From IMG/VR virus record IMGVR_UViG_3300030118_000876, positions 1-53,165 of that record: a stretch of DNA of 53,165 bases. The stretch is one strand, 5' to 3'. The notes below the pieces were generated by a model, which saw only the letters and a program-made list of their open reading frames with translations, had not been told where the DNA came from and did no database searches. Made by a program: the position numbers and the translations under genes. The number at the start of each line of letters is the position of its first letter. Position 1 is the stretch's first letter. Of the stretch, positions 37,622 to 45,368 are shown in pieces. Origin of the DNA: a virus.

Positions 37622-39187
37622 CTATAATTGAAACCTTATTACGACAATGCCTGAACCACCATTGCCACCTTTATTATTTCCACTTCCGGGGCCACTGCCG
37701 CCTGCACCAACTGTAACAGTATTAGAACCTGAAACTGAAATACCAGTTAAAGCTCTCATACCGCCAGCTCCGCCGCCGCCACCTGATCCGTCACCAGCTC
37801 CTCCGCCGCCTCCAGAACCTCTATTAGTGTCGCCGTTTTGAGCATTAGAACTACCGGAAATAGCGCCGTTACCGCCGCCTCCAGTACCTCCTTGACCTTG
37901 TCCACTGTTTGTGCCGCCTCCGCCGCCACCTGCGTAAGCAAAATTTGAACCTGTTCTAAAATCGTTATTTGTACCGTTTCCGCCGTTACCTGCTTTATTA
38001 CTTGGAATTTGTGTTTGTCCAGCAGCTCCAGCTCCTCCGCCGCCACCGCCGAGGTCTCCACTCGTGTGTCCTGAACCACCTCCGCCATTGTTTCCTTGTC
38101 CTGATGTTCCTGAGCCACCGGGTGCGTCACCACCTGAGTCATCACCTCCGCCGCCTCCGCCTGAGCCGCCGTTATTTCCTGACTGAGCTGTATTTGAGTC
38201 ATCAGACCCGCCACCTCCGCCGCCTCCGATTGAGGTGTACGACCCAAAAACACTGTTATTTCCGTTTCCTCCTCTAGATGCACTACCAGCTCTACCGCCG
38301 CCACCGCCGCCAGCGACAATTAAAATATCAGCAGTAAGTGCTGGACTATTGGAATCTACGGTAAATGTACCAGAAGAAGTAAAACTATGTACTCGGTAAG
38401 AACCATACGTTGTTACAGTACCGCCTGAAGGTAAAGCTATAGCAGTTTTAGATACGCCTGCAGATTGAATACCGTCTGAATTAGTAACACTAACTGTTAC
38501 AACATTACCAGCTGTGAGATTACTAAATACCGAGGAAGGCACAGTTACTGTTGCAGCTGTATCAGATGAAGGTGTCACAGTTACATTTACATCAACAGAA
38601 TCGGAAGACTGAAGAAAATTAACAACTAAGTTAGCTGTTTGGAATCCTTTTCCTGTTAAAGTAAGTGTGGAAGCACCCCCCACGTATATCTGGCCTGTAA
38701 CACTACTTAGCGTAGAAACCACAGAAGAAATTTTTAGCCAGTTTGAGCCATTCGAAAAATATACAACGTCATCATCAGTGTTATATCTAATGTGTCCCTC
38801 AGTACCACTCGCTGCAGGTTCTTGTGCATCAGTGCCTTTAGGAAGTGCAAAAGACCCCGTAGATGAAGTACTCTTATCATATGGATCAGCAGCTTCAGTA
38901 AGACCTTGTGCTGTTACACGAAGCTCAATTCGATCACCAATAGCATAAGCTCTTGCTGTTGTGTTCTCTTGAGCACGAGTTACTGTAAGTACGTCACTTG
39001 AACGTGCTGTACATTTAACAATCTCAAGATTGTTAGAAGAATCAATTAGTGTAGCGTAAAAATACTCACCGCTCGAAAGAGATGGAAAACGAGCGCCATG
39101 ACCACTTGCAACAGTAATACTAGTTGCGCTGTTAGATAAACTAGCAGCTAACGTGGAGTGACCATTGTTAGAGAATTTTACACTCAC
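37622..39187 (-). CDS. Tail fibre protein 2 with glycine-rich tip (521 aa)
   Basis: GTG start behind AGGAG. Residues 1-95 form an attachment domain shared with the 392-aa fibre. Residues about 160-255 look like an IPT/Ig-like beta domain. From about 290 to 515 the protein is extremely Gly/Ser/Asn-rich, with runs of five to seven glycines starting at ILIVAGGGGGG, resembling the polyglycine-helix adhesins (gp38-like) of T-even phages, which carry variable receptor-binding loops. Probably the host-range-determining adhesin. The strongly repetitive DNA makes it a recombination hot spot. Confidence 0.75.
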   Translation of the reverse strand: MSVKFSNNGHSTLAASLSNSATSITVASGHGARFPSLSSGEYFYATLIDSSNNLEIVKCTARSSDVLTVTRAQENTTARAYAIGDRIELRVTAQGLTEAADPYDKSTSSTGSFALPKGTDAQEPAASGTEGHIRYNTDDDVVYFSNGSNWLKISSVVSTLSSVTGQIYVGGASTLTLTGKGFQTANLVVNFLQSSDSVDVNVTVTPSSDTAATVTVPSSVFSNLTAGNVVTVSVTNSDGIQSAGVSKTAIALPSGGTVTTYGSYRVHSFTSSGTFTVDSNSPALTADILIVAGGGGGGRAGSASRGGNGNNSVFGSYTSIGGGGGGGSDDSNTAQSGNNGGSGGGGGGDDSGGDAPGGSGTSGQGNNGGGGSGHTSGDLGGGGGGAGAAGQTQIPSNKAGNGGNGTNNDFRTGSNFAYAGGGGGGTNSGQGQGGTGGGGNGAISGSSNAQNGDTNRGSGGGGGAGDGSGGGGGAGGMRALTGISVSGSNTVTVGAGGSGPGSGNNKGGNGGSGIVVIRFQL

Positions 39188-39198
39188 AACTTAACTCC

Positions 39199-39636
39199 TT
39201 AGTTTACAGTAACAGTCCAAGTAATACCTAGTGTATCAGCAGCTCCTTTGTTAATTACACTGAAGACAGTTCTACATAGAAGTGTACCACTTGAAGATGC
39301 GTTAAATATTCCAGCCTCTGTAATTGCTCCTGTACCCGTACCAGCAGCAAATGTTGCAACATAAGCAACTGCGTTACTAGTTACAGTAGTTGACGTAAGC
39401 GCTACCCGGCCAGCCTCAGTTCCAAGAGCTGCATCACCAGCGGCTGCAGCAGTGCTGCCAGTGCCGATAGCCATATGACTCATAGCTGTAGCTGATGCGT
39501 CTTTCATTCGTGACGCAATATATTCTTTACCGTCAGTAACAACGATGTTAGGTACAATCGTTTCATGTACGTTACCGTCAGGTTTTGTAACAGTAATTTT
39601 TAGTTCACCTGTTACTTTGATAGTATCATTAATCAT
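39199..39636 (-). CDS. 145-aa structural (fibre/baseplate-type) protein
   Basis: Start moved to the third codon of the longest frame, ATG 39636: AAGGAG lies six bases before it but touches the upstream ATG at 39642. A beta-rich, Ala/Thr/Gly-rich protein with VTKPDGNVHETIVPNIVVTDGKEYIASR at the start and a segment near 45-60 (MSHMAIGTGSTAA). The form is common among small phage tail-fibre or decoration proteins. Precise role unknown. Confidence 0.6.
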   Translation of the reverse strand: MINDTIKVTGELKITVTKPDGNVHETIVPNIVVTDGKEYIASRMKDASATAMSHMAIGTGSTAAAAGDAALGTEAGRVALTSTTVTSNAVAYVATFAAGTGTGAITEAGIFNASSSGTLLCRTVFSVINKGAADTLGITWTVTVN

Positions 39637-39648
39637 GCCCATCTCCTT

Positions 39649-41085
39649 TTATGTATGCCGACCTGCAGATAATGGAGTCTCATTTAAGAAATGTCCATTA
39701 AGTTCAGTATCGTCTGTATCAGTATATATGAAATTAACCAATAGTCCAGCGTTTGTTGAATCGCCGTACGTTATTGTATCGTTATTTATCTGTGGGTTAT
39801 TTATTAAGCCCGCACCGCCAATAATACCAACAAATTCTTCTCTACCATCAGTCCCAAACCTAAATACATCTTGTACAAAAGCTCTGCCTGATTCTCCTAA
39901 ACCTCTGTGATAACCCCTAATACTTGACGGATTATTATCAGCATCAATCGCGTAAACTCTACTAGGATAAACATAATCTGACTCGCCTAGTATTAAGCTA
40001 GTAACTAAATTTTCTGTAACAGATGCTGTATTAGAAAAAGCCTGTTGTATGTTAAACACAGCAGATTCTGTAGCAGAAACAGTGTCTGACACAGGAATGT
40101 TAGGTTCTAACTTTATACCTTCTACTGCTGTAAAGCTATCTGCAAATCCCGGTATAGTTACATTAAAAGCTGTAGACTCTACGGGTGATGCGGTATCATT
40201 AAAACCACCATGAGTAAAGTTTTTGGCTGTAGACTCTGTAGCACTAACAGTATCAGTTAAACCTTTAGTTGAGGCAAAAATATTTATTTGGTCTGAAGCT
40301 GTAACAGGATCAGGATCTACATCAGCATCTGATAAATCAAAATCTATATTTGAAGTAAATGCTTTTATGTTTGATTGAACTGCAGTTACATCGTCAGTAC
40401 TAATCTGTGTAAGGTTTTTAGCTATTGCTTCTGTAGCTGTAACTGTGTCATCTAATACGGTTGTTACATCAAAACGATCAATTGCCTCAGAAGTTGTTGC
40501 TGTGTCTGTGACATTTTTATGAGGCCGCAATTGATTGATTGCTTCTGATGTAGACACCGAAGCTGTGATACCCGGTTTAGCAGGATTCTTAGCAGTAGAC
40601 TCAGAAACTGTAACATCATCATTATCTGCTAAATCTGCTATAGTTACATCTATTGCTGCTGATTCAGATACAGTAACTGGTGTTGCATCTACGTCAGCAT
40701 CACTAGGATCAAAATCTATAAAATCTGTAAATACTTTTACACGAGACTCAACCATAGTAACTGAGTCTGTTTTTGCCAGCTGAATATTACGAATGCCCCC
40801 ATCATCTGTTACTGCTGGGCCTTCAGTTTTAAAAGTTTCAAAATCTTTTTGTAAGTCAGTTTCTACACCAACTCCGTCTCCAACATCGGTAGCTTCAACT
40901 TGCTGCTCAGGAAGAATACTAGTTGGCACTATAAAATAACTAGCATTTATACTTTGGTTAGATATTGAAACCCCAACTGTAATATCAGGATAAGAAGGAC
41001 TAGCTGATACAGTAGATACAGCAACAGATGCACTTATTACTGAATTTATAACAATAGAAGATATAGATATACTGCTATTGGCCAT
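39649..41085 (-). CDS. 478-aa repetitive structural protein
   Basis: Residues about 60-380 are imperfect repeats built on D-[ST]-[VA]-[ST]-x-[ST]-E-[SA], spaced 20-35 residues apart. A longer segment occurs twice (IDFDPSDADVDATPVTVSES and IDFDLSDADVDPDPVTASDQ). The Val/Thr/Ser/Asp-rich, cysteine-free make-up suggests an extended beta fibre or adhesin. The unique C-terminal ~95 residues may be a head domain. It sits between adaptor and fibre genes. Confidence 0.6.
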   Translation of the reverse strand: MANSSISISSIVINSVISASVAVSTVSASPSYPDITVGVSISNQSINASYFIVPTSILPEQQVEATDVGDGVGVETDLQKDFETFKTEGPAVTDDGGIRNIQLAKTDSVTMVESRVKVFTDFIDFDPSDADVDATPVTVSESAAIDVTIADLADNDDVTVSESTAKNPAKPGITASVSTSEAINQLRPHKNVTDTATTSEAIDRFDVTTVLDDTVTATEAIAKNLTQISTDDVTAVQSNIKAFTSNIDFDLSDADVDPDPVTASDQINIFASTKGLTDTVSATESTAKNFTHGGFNDTASPVESTAFNVTIPGFADSFTAVEGIKLEPNIPVSDTVSATESAVFNIQQAFSNTASVTENLVTSLILGESDYVYPSRVYAIDADNNPSSIRGYHRGLGESGRAFVQDVFRFGTDGREEFVGIIGGAGLINNPQINNDTITYGDSTNAGLLVNFIYTDTDDTELNGHFLNETPLSAGRHT

Positions 41086-41426
41086 TACGAGTTAGCTCTA
41101 ACTCTGAACTTTAATACTTCGTAAACAGTCTGCACATTAGTGCCATTTCCACTGTAATCAATTACAATTTCACCTTCATATTCTCCGGGGTCAACATCAA
41201 GTACACCGCCTGCAAAGTTAAATATTACTTTACCATTAGTACCCGCACCATCTTTAACGGTATTAATAGTAGACAAAGTTGTAGTTGTGCCTCTTTTTCT
41301 AAATTTTATAGAAACACTAGTTGAAGCTAGTGATAAATCTAAAGGTGAGTTAGCTGTATCGTCTGTAAGCGTTAAAACGATTTGTGGTAATTCATCTCCT
41401 TTTACTAGTTTTATTGTTTCAGCCAT
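41085..41426 (-). CDS. 113-aa Ig-like baseplate-type protein (BppU-N-like)
   Basis: A pure beta pattern beginning LVKGDELPQIVLTLTDD, then SVSIKFRKRG and DPGEYEGEIVIDYSGN. This fits the small Ig-like N-terminal domains of phage baseplate upper proteins. Probably a connector for the repetitive fibre encoded next (overlapping TAATG). Confidence 0.6.
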   Translation of the reverse strand: MAETIKLVKGDELPQIVLTLTDDTANSPLDLSLASTSVSIKFRKRGTTTTLSTINTVKDGAGTNGKVIFNFAGGVLDVDPGEYEGEIVIDYSGNGTNVQTVYEVLKFRVRANS

Positions 41427-41434
41427 AATCTACC

Positions 41435-42097
41435 TCACGCAAATTTTTGTGCCTGTACTCGGACAGACGATTTAGATGCACCGATATTAGTTCTAGCTCT
41501 ACGCTCCGACAATTTAAAAGCAAACTGTTTAGCATGATAAGAAGCTAATTCTCTGTCACTCCATGTTCTATCAGGTAAAACTAATAGATGTTGTAGTGCA
41601 CCGTGCATAATTACATTTTCAAGTTCATCAAGAAACTTTTTATCCATTTTTGTAGCTGTACGCAAAGGTTTAAGACATACAATCATTCTAACATCATAAT
41701 TTTGAGTACTATCAGGTAGTGGTGCTACAGAGAAATTATCAGGGTCTAATTGAGTTATGTATCTAGGCTCTGCATATTCATTAGCACTTTGGTTAGGCCA
41801 CGTAGGATAAAGATCATACAACTGTTCTATAGTAACAGGAGTAAGCTGTTTTCCATTTATAGTGGCAGTTATAAACGCATGAACCTCTGCATCGTCAGGA
41901 GTATCATACGCATAATCATATGCACCCGGAACAAGTCTAATCGAAGGTTGTTCATAACGCCAAGCTAATGTACGCTCACATGCTTCGATAGCAGCATCAC
42001 GAACATATTGCTCTACGACTGGCGTTGGGCAACCGGGGACACTAGGAGATAACCTATTAACGATGTCGAGGAATGTTCTGTTTGTATATATTGGCAT
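41435..42097 (-). CDS. Tail adaptor/tubular-type protein (220 aa)
   Basis: It follows the 214-aa adaptor with a one-base overlap. N-terminal helix (FLDIVNRLSPSVPGCPTPVVEQYVRDAAIEACERTLAW), central beta part and helical end (KKFLDELENVIMHGALQHLLVLPDRTW). This resembles gp11/TAA-like phage adaptors that ring the portal. Assigned from pattern and position. Confidence 0.6.
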   Translation of the reverse strand: MPIYTNRTFLDIVNRLSPSVPGCPTPVVEQYVRDAAIEACERTLAWRYEQPSIRLVPGAYDYAYDTPDDAEVHAFITATINGKQLTPVTIEQLYDLYPTWPNQSANEYAEPRYITQLDPDNFSVAPLPDSTQNYDVRMIVCLKPLRTATKMDKKFLDELENVIMHGALQHLLVLPDRTWSDRELASYHAKQFAFKLSERRARTNIGASKSSVRVQAQKFA

Positions 42098-42741
42098 TAG
42101 GTAACATCCTCCTCATCAAGTCCACCTCGCTCAGGATCAGTAATAGCCCTGCTCTGTGCAGCAACACCAAGAGCTTGAGTGAACGATTGTTGAAACAACT
42201 GTGCCCGTTGTGAGTTTACATGCTCATTATCAACTGACTCAGCAATAAATACAGTGGCATCTACAACAACTGGGAAGTAAGCATCTGGTAACAATGCAAC
42301 TGCTGTAGTACCATCGTAATCTGGTGGTGTTTGAGAATACTCGCCTATCAATATTTGATTAGCAGGAGCTTTTGGGTAAATAAAAAATTTGTTTGCGTTT
42401 CTAACATGACGCATAAAATTAACAGCAGCACCTTCAGGATCATTCATCCATGTAGGGTATGCTTGGTCTAGTGCTTCACGATTAGTTTCGATAATGCCAT
42501 TACCATTTTTTACAGAATATATTTCAATAAGACGGATAGAATCTGCAGGTGTAGACTGTACTACTGAACCTTGAGTAGTGGGAATCTCAGCAATAATTGC
42601 AAACAGATCAGGTCTAAGCACTGCTATTCTTTTAAGTGCTTGGTTAGCAAATCCTACCAAGATAGTATCCGAATAACGCTGGGGGCTATTCGTATCTTGT
42701 AAGATCCGTCTTACTTCAGTAATGACATCATTTAATATCAC
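42097..42741 (-). CDS. Head-tail adaptor, DUF6682-like (214 aa)
   Basis: N-terminus ILNDVITEVRRILQDTNSPQRYSDTILVGFANQALKRIAVLRPDLF matches the phage adaptor family labelled DUF6682. A beta middle and helical C-terminus follow. Such proteins connect portal and tail tube in podoviruses. Its stop overlaps the next gene's ATG (TAATG). Confidence 0.65.
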   Translation of the reverse strand: MILNDVITEVRRILQDTNSPQRYSDTILVGFANQALKRIAVLRPDLFAIIAEIPTTQGSVVQSTPADSIRLIEIYSVKNGNGIIETNREALDQAYPTWMNDPEGAAVNFMRHVRNANKFFIYPKAPANQILIGEYSQTPPDYDGTTAVALLPDAYFPVVVDATVFIAESVDNEHVNSQRAQLFQQSFTQALGVAAQSRAITDPERGGLDEEDVT

Positions 42742-43055
42742 TTCTTCTCAACCCATGCTTCGTTTTCTGGTGTAGTAGGATCATCTTTTACATAATGACC
42801 TTTACTATTCCTTGCTCTCTCTAAACCTCTTGTTGCTTCTTCTGCAAGATCTTCTGGTGTAGAGTCACCTTCTTCAGGAATTTCTTTTGTTTCAAGATCA
42901 ACTTTAGGTTTTCTATTTTTTTGTTTTTTAGGGATATGTTTTTCTGGAAATGCTTGTTCTTCAGTCACTTCTTCAGTCAATGGATTATCAGCAAGAATTG
43001 CATCCCACTCATAAATTTCACCATCTTTAATATTTCTTAACCATCTTTGAGTCAT
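42738..43055 (-). CDS. 105-aa charged hypothetical head protein
   Basis: Highly charged (Glu/Lys/Pro-rich), probably disordered; only the beginning (WLRNIKDGEIYEWDAIL) is like phage head-associated small proteins. It overlaps the next gene by four bases. Function unknown. Confidence 0.5.
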   Translation of the reverse strand: MTQRWLRNIKDGEIYEWDAILADNPLTEEVTEEQAFPEKHIPKKQKNRKPKVDLETKEIPEEGDSTPEDLAEEATRGLERARNSKGHYVKDDPTTPENEAWVEKK

Positions 43056-43066
43056 TGTTGTACCTC

Positions 43067-43315
43067 CTACGTAACTCGTTTAACTCTCTTAGAGCTTTTC
43101 TTTTGTGCAAGACGGCTGCGCTTTTCAGCTGCAGTAAGCTCTGACGCTGTCTTTGGGGTATCTTTTGAAACCCGTTTAGACGGGCGACAATAAGGGTAAC
43201 CACTTCTTTTTTCTCCTTTTTGTCTACCACAGGGTTTACCTGTACGTACATCTACCCACTTCTCTTTAAACCAGCGTTTAAGTTTAGCTCCTTCCTCTGT
43301 CTTGCGAACTGCCAT
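43067..43315 (-). CDS. 82-aa basic Cys-containing protein (DUF5872-like)
   Basis: Pattern KLKRWFKEKWVDVRTGKPCGRQ...YPYCRPSKRVS...TPKTASEL is shared with small proteins of marine phages and some giant viruses (I believe DUF5872). Two conserved cysteines and high Lys/Arg content suggest nucleic-acid binding or a virion DNA-condensing role. It belongs to a run of four tiny basic genes. Confidence 0.6.
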   Translation of the reverse strand: MAVRKTEEGAKLKRWFKEKWVDVRTGKPCGRQKGEKRSGYPYCRPSKRVSKDTPKTASELTAAEKRSRLAQKKSSKRVKRVT

Positions 43316-43345
43316 AATTATACACCTCTTACTTCTATCACGTTT

Positions 43346-43510
43346 TTACTTCTTTGTATTCTTCTTTTTAGATTTTCCCCAATTAGCAGCTCCAACCTTT
43401 CGGCATTTAGCTAAAGCTCCTGAAGCATACGCTGAAGGCCAAACTTTATAGCGAGCTTTTACTTTATAGTAACAAGCGTCTTTTTTAGATTTTGCTTTTG
43501 GTGCTGCCAT
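43346..43510 (-). CDS. 54-aa basic protein (DUF6321-like)
   Basis: Reads KKDACYYKVKARYKVWPSAY then ASGALAKCRKVGAANW, a pattern I associate with a widespread phage/cyanophage small protein (DUF6321-like). Two cysteines, strongly basic, two lysine-rich ends. Six bases separate it from the preceding stop. Missed by usual length limits; the family match makes it real. Confidence 0.75.
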   Translation of the reverse strand: MAAPKAKSKKDACYYKVKARYKVWPSAYASGALAKCRKVGAANWGKSKKKNTKK

Positions 43511-43516
43511 AATTAC

Positions 43517-43762
43517 CTACCATTTCTTACATGACCAATAGCGAGCTGTCATCTTAGATGGTGGCCTGCTATCACAACCATGTCTTGCCCTAAAGTTTTT
43601 TCGTCTTCCGGGTTGATTCTTTTTAATTTTCATATTGGCATCTCCAAACCTAATAATTTTTTCTTTACCATTTTGACAAGCCTTAACAACAAACTTTTTA
43701 CCGCCAGAAACTTGACGTTTTGGTTTGTTACATGCCATCTTAGATTTGTCGATTTTAGCCAT
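43517..43762 (-). CDS. 81-aa basic Cys-containing protein
   Basis: Pattern KKFVVKACQNGKEKIIRFGD, then NMKIKKNQPGRRKNFRARHGCD and ARYWSCKKW, common in marine phages and found in some giant-virus genomes. Four cysteines suggest a metal site; strongly basic. Likely virion- or DNA-associated. Its start overlaps the preceding stop (TAATG). Confidence 0.65.
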   Translation of the reverse strand: MAKIDKSKMACNKPKRQVSGGKKFVVKACQNGKEKIIRFGDANMKIKKNQPGRRKNFRARHGCDSRPPSKMTARYWSCKKW

Positions 43763-43932
43763 TACGCTTTAGCCTTTTTTTGAGCTGTTTTACTTAACTC
43801 TTTAAAATGAAATAAACGCTTACTGGTTTTACCGTGTGTCTTTCCAGAATGTAACTGACCATTAGGCATCTTATGTGTACCACCTTTATGTTCAGTTCCG
43901 TCACGGAAATAATGTTTCATACCTTTACCCAT
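43762..43932 (-). CDS. 56-aa basic phage peptide
   Basis: Begins MGKGMKHYFRDGTEHKGG, then THKMPNGQLHSGKTHGKTS and FHFKELSKTAQKK. This His/Lys/Gly pattern recurs in many marine phages just after head genes. AGGAGG lies five bases upstream of the ATG. It is the first gene after the UUCG hairpin at 43952. Function unknown; likely virion-associated. Confidence 0.7.
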   Translation of the reverse strand: MGKGMKHYFRDGTEHKGGTHKMPNGQLHSGKTHGKTSKRLFHFKELSKTAQKKAKA

Positions 43933-43951
43933 AACACCTCCTATGTAGGGA

Positions 43952-43969
43952 GGGGGGCCGAAGCCCCCC
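43952..43969 (-). terminator. GC stem-loop with UUCG tetraloop after head genes
   Basis: On the minus strand GGGGGGC-TTCG-GCCCCCC forms a perfect 7-bp stem closed by a C(UUCG)G tetraloop, one of the most stable RNA hairpins. It lies just after the decoration-protein stop. No U-tract follows, so it may be a partial terminator or a 3'-stabilising/processing structure that raises coat and decoration mRNA relative to downstream genes. Confidence 0.6.
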
Positions 43970-43977
43970 AGCCAAGT

Positions 43978-44433
43978 TTATGAACAGTCAACCATTACAG
44001 CTGTAAGTTTCATAACTGCTGCATCAGCGGCATTGTTAAGCACAATGTCAATTGTATCAGCAGCTGTGTAATACTTACCAGCTTCATAAGCGTCAGTTCC
44101 AGCTACAGTAAGATATGCTGCTGTAGCATTAGCGTTAACACCATCAAGGTATCCATCTGTGTTATCGCCGTCACCAACGTCAACTGTTAGTGTTCCGCCC
44201 TCAGCAGTAGTAACTTCTAGAGCCACATGTGTGACCAAAGTTTGTGCTGGGACTTTAATAACTTCAAGAATATCAGCACTTGTAAGTGCAGTCAGACCAG
44301 CTGCTGCCCTTTCAGTAGTGATAGTAGCGAAGTTTAGGTCTACAGTTACAGATGATACTTTGTTGATACCTGCAGCAACGTGCGCAGTACCAGTACCAAG
44401 GTTGTAACCTTTTCCATCATTATATGTAGCCAT
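43978..44433 (-). CDS. Putative head decoration protein (151 aa)
   Basis: Ala/Thr/Val/Asp-rich beta protein directly after the coat gene and before a stable hairpin, the usual place for a decoration or head-stabilising protein. A GGTLTVDVGDGDNTDGY segment lies near residues 80-96. No lysine-rich or catalytic part. GGAGGG precedes the start. Assigned by position and composition. Confidence 0.55.
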   Translation of the reverse strand: MATYNDGKGYNLGTGTAHVAAGINKVSSVTVDLNFATITTERAAAGLTALTSADILEVIKVPAQTLVTHVALEVTTAEGGTLTVDVGDGDNTDGYLDGVNANATAAYLTVAGTDAYEAGKYYTAADTIDIVLNNAADAAVMKLTAVMVDCS

Positions 44434-44448
44434 GATCTAAGCCCTCCT

Positions 44449-45357
44449 TTATACAGTTACAATCATTGTGGCAAGAGCTTCAGGCTTAACGACTTTATAG
44501 CCGTAAACTTGAAGACCACGAATGATGTTACCAAAAGTTGTTTCAGATCTAATGGTTTCCATGTTTGTCATCTGAGATGCAAACGTGAAGCCCATCTTGT
44601 GACCACCGATTACGCTGAACTCACCACCCGCAGTTTTCTTTAGGTTATGAGAAACGAAAACAGTGAACCTGTCGATCATGCCCAAACGTCCGTTACGTAG
44701 CGGCGACTCGTTGTCACCAGTAATAGACGCATCTTTAAGGTCAGATTGCTTGATAAGACCAGCCATCTTTGCAGGAATCACAAGAAAACGATCCCCTTCT
44801 GGACAGTTAGCTTCGTCAAGAACTGTTCCCATGTCTACGATTTTGTCGATGACATTGCTCTTTGTAAGAGCTTCGGGAGTACCTGCTACACCAAGATCAA
44901 TGTTTCCAGAAATAGCGCCAGCTGTTTGGCCTTTGTTATTCGCGGATACATCTGGTAGTAGATCAGTCAGAACACGCTGATCAATTTTGATCTTCATACG
45001 CTCTGAAGCGTCTTTAGACCACATATCCATCAATGCGATGTCAGACTGAACTTGATCAACATCGTCTTCAACACAAGCAAAATATTCGCCCTTGTCAATG
45101 ATGAGTTGTAGTTTAGCCTTGTCAGGATTTTCAACTGCAAGAGTTTGACCCTTAACATAGGTTTGAATAGTGATTTCAGGAGTAGTACGGATGTTAACCG
45201 TATCACCCATTTGTCTGATCTCACCCTCATAGTCAGTGTTTGAGATTGCTGCGAGCACAGTTGCGTCGTAGAAATTCTCAATCAGCTTCCCAGACCAAAT
45301 CTCTGGGATGAAGTTGCCGGTATAATCTGGTCGGCCACCAGTTACTGCAAAAGCCAT
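44449..45357 (-). CDS. Major capsid protein (302 aa)
   Basis: It follows the scaffold gene. The N-terminus TGNFIPEIWSGKLIENFYDATVLAAISNTDYEG and middle KGEYFACVEDDVDQVQSDIALMDMWSKDASERMKIKID are the typical E-loop/spine-helix region of HK97-fold, P22/N4-like podoviral coat proteins. The C-terminal beta part holds LQVYGYKVVKPEALATM. Good SD GGAGG. The main shell subunit by position and pattern. Confidence 0.85.
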   Translation of the reverse strand: MAFAVTGGRPDYTGNFIPEIWSGKLIENFYDATVLAAISNTDYEGEIRQMGDTVNIRTTPEITIQTYVKGQTLAVENPDKAKLQLIIDKGEYFACVEDDVDQVQSDIALMDMWSKDASERMKIKIDQRVLTDLLPDVSANNKGQTAGAISGNIDLGVAGTPEALTKSNVIDKIVDMGTVLDEANCPEGDRFLVIPAKMAGLIKQSDLKDASITGDNESPLRNGRLGMIDRFTVFVSHNLKKTAGGEFSVIGGHKMGFTFASQMTNMETIRSETTFGNIIRGLQVYGYKVVKPEALATMIVTV

Positions 45358-45368
45358 ATTAGCCTCCT

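Noticed and set aside
37756-38319. 187-aa ORF in another minus frame of the glycine-rich fibre
   Set aside because: It is the frame shadow of repeated GGN codons; the composition is low-complexity, no ribosome-binding site was seen, and the main frame has a clear fibre domain order.
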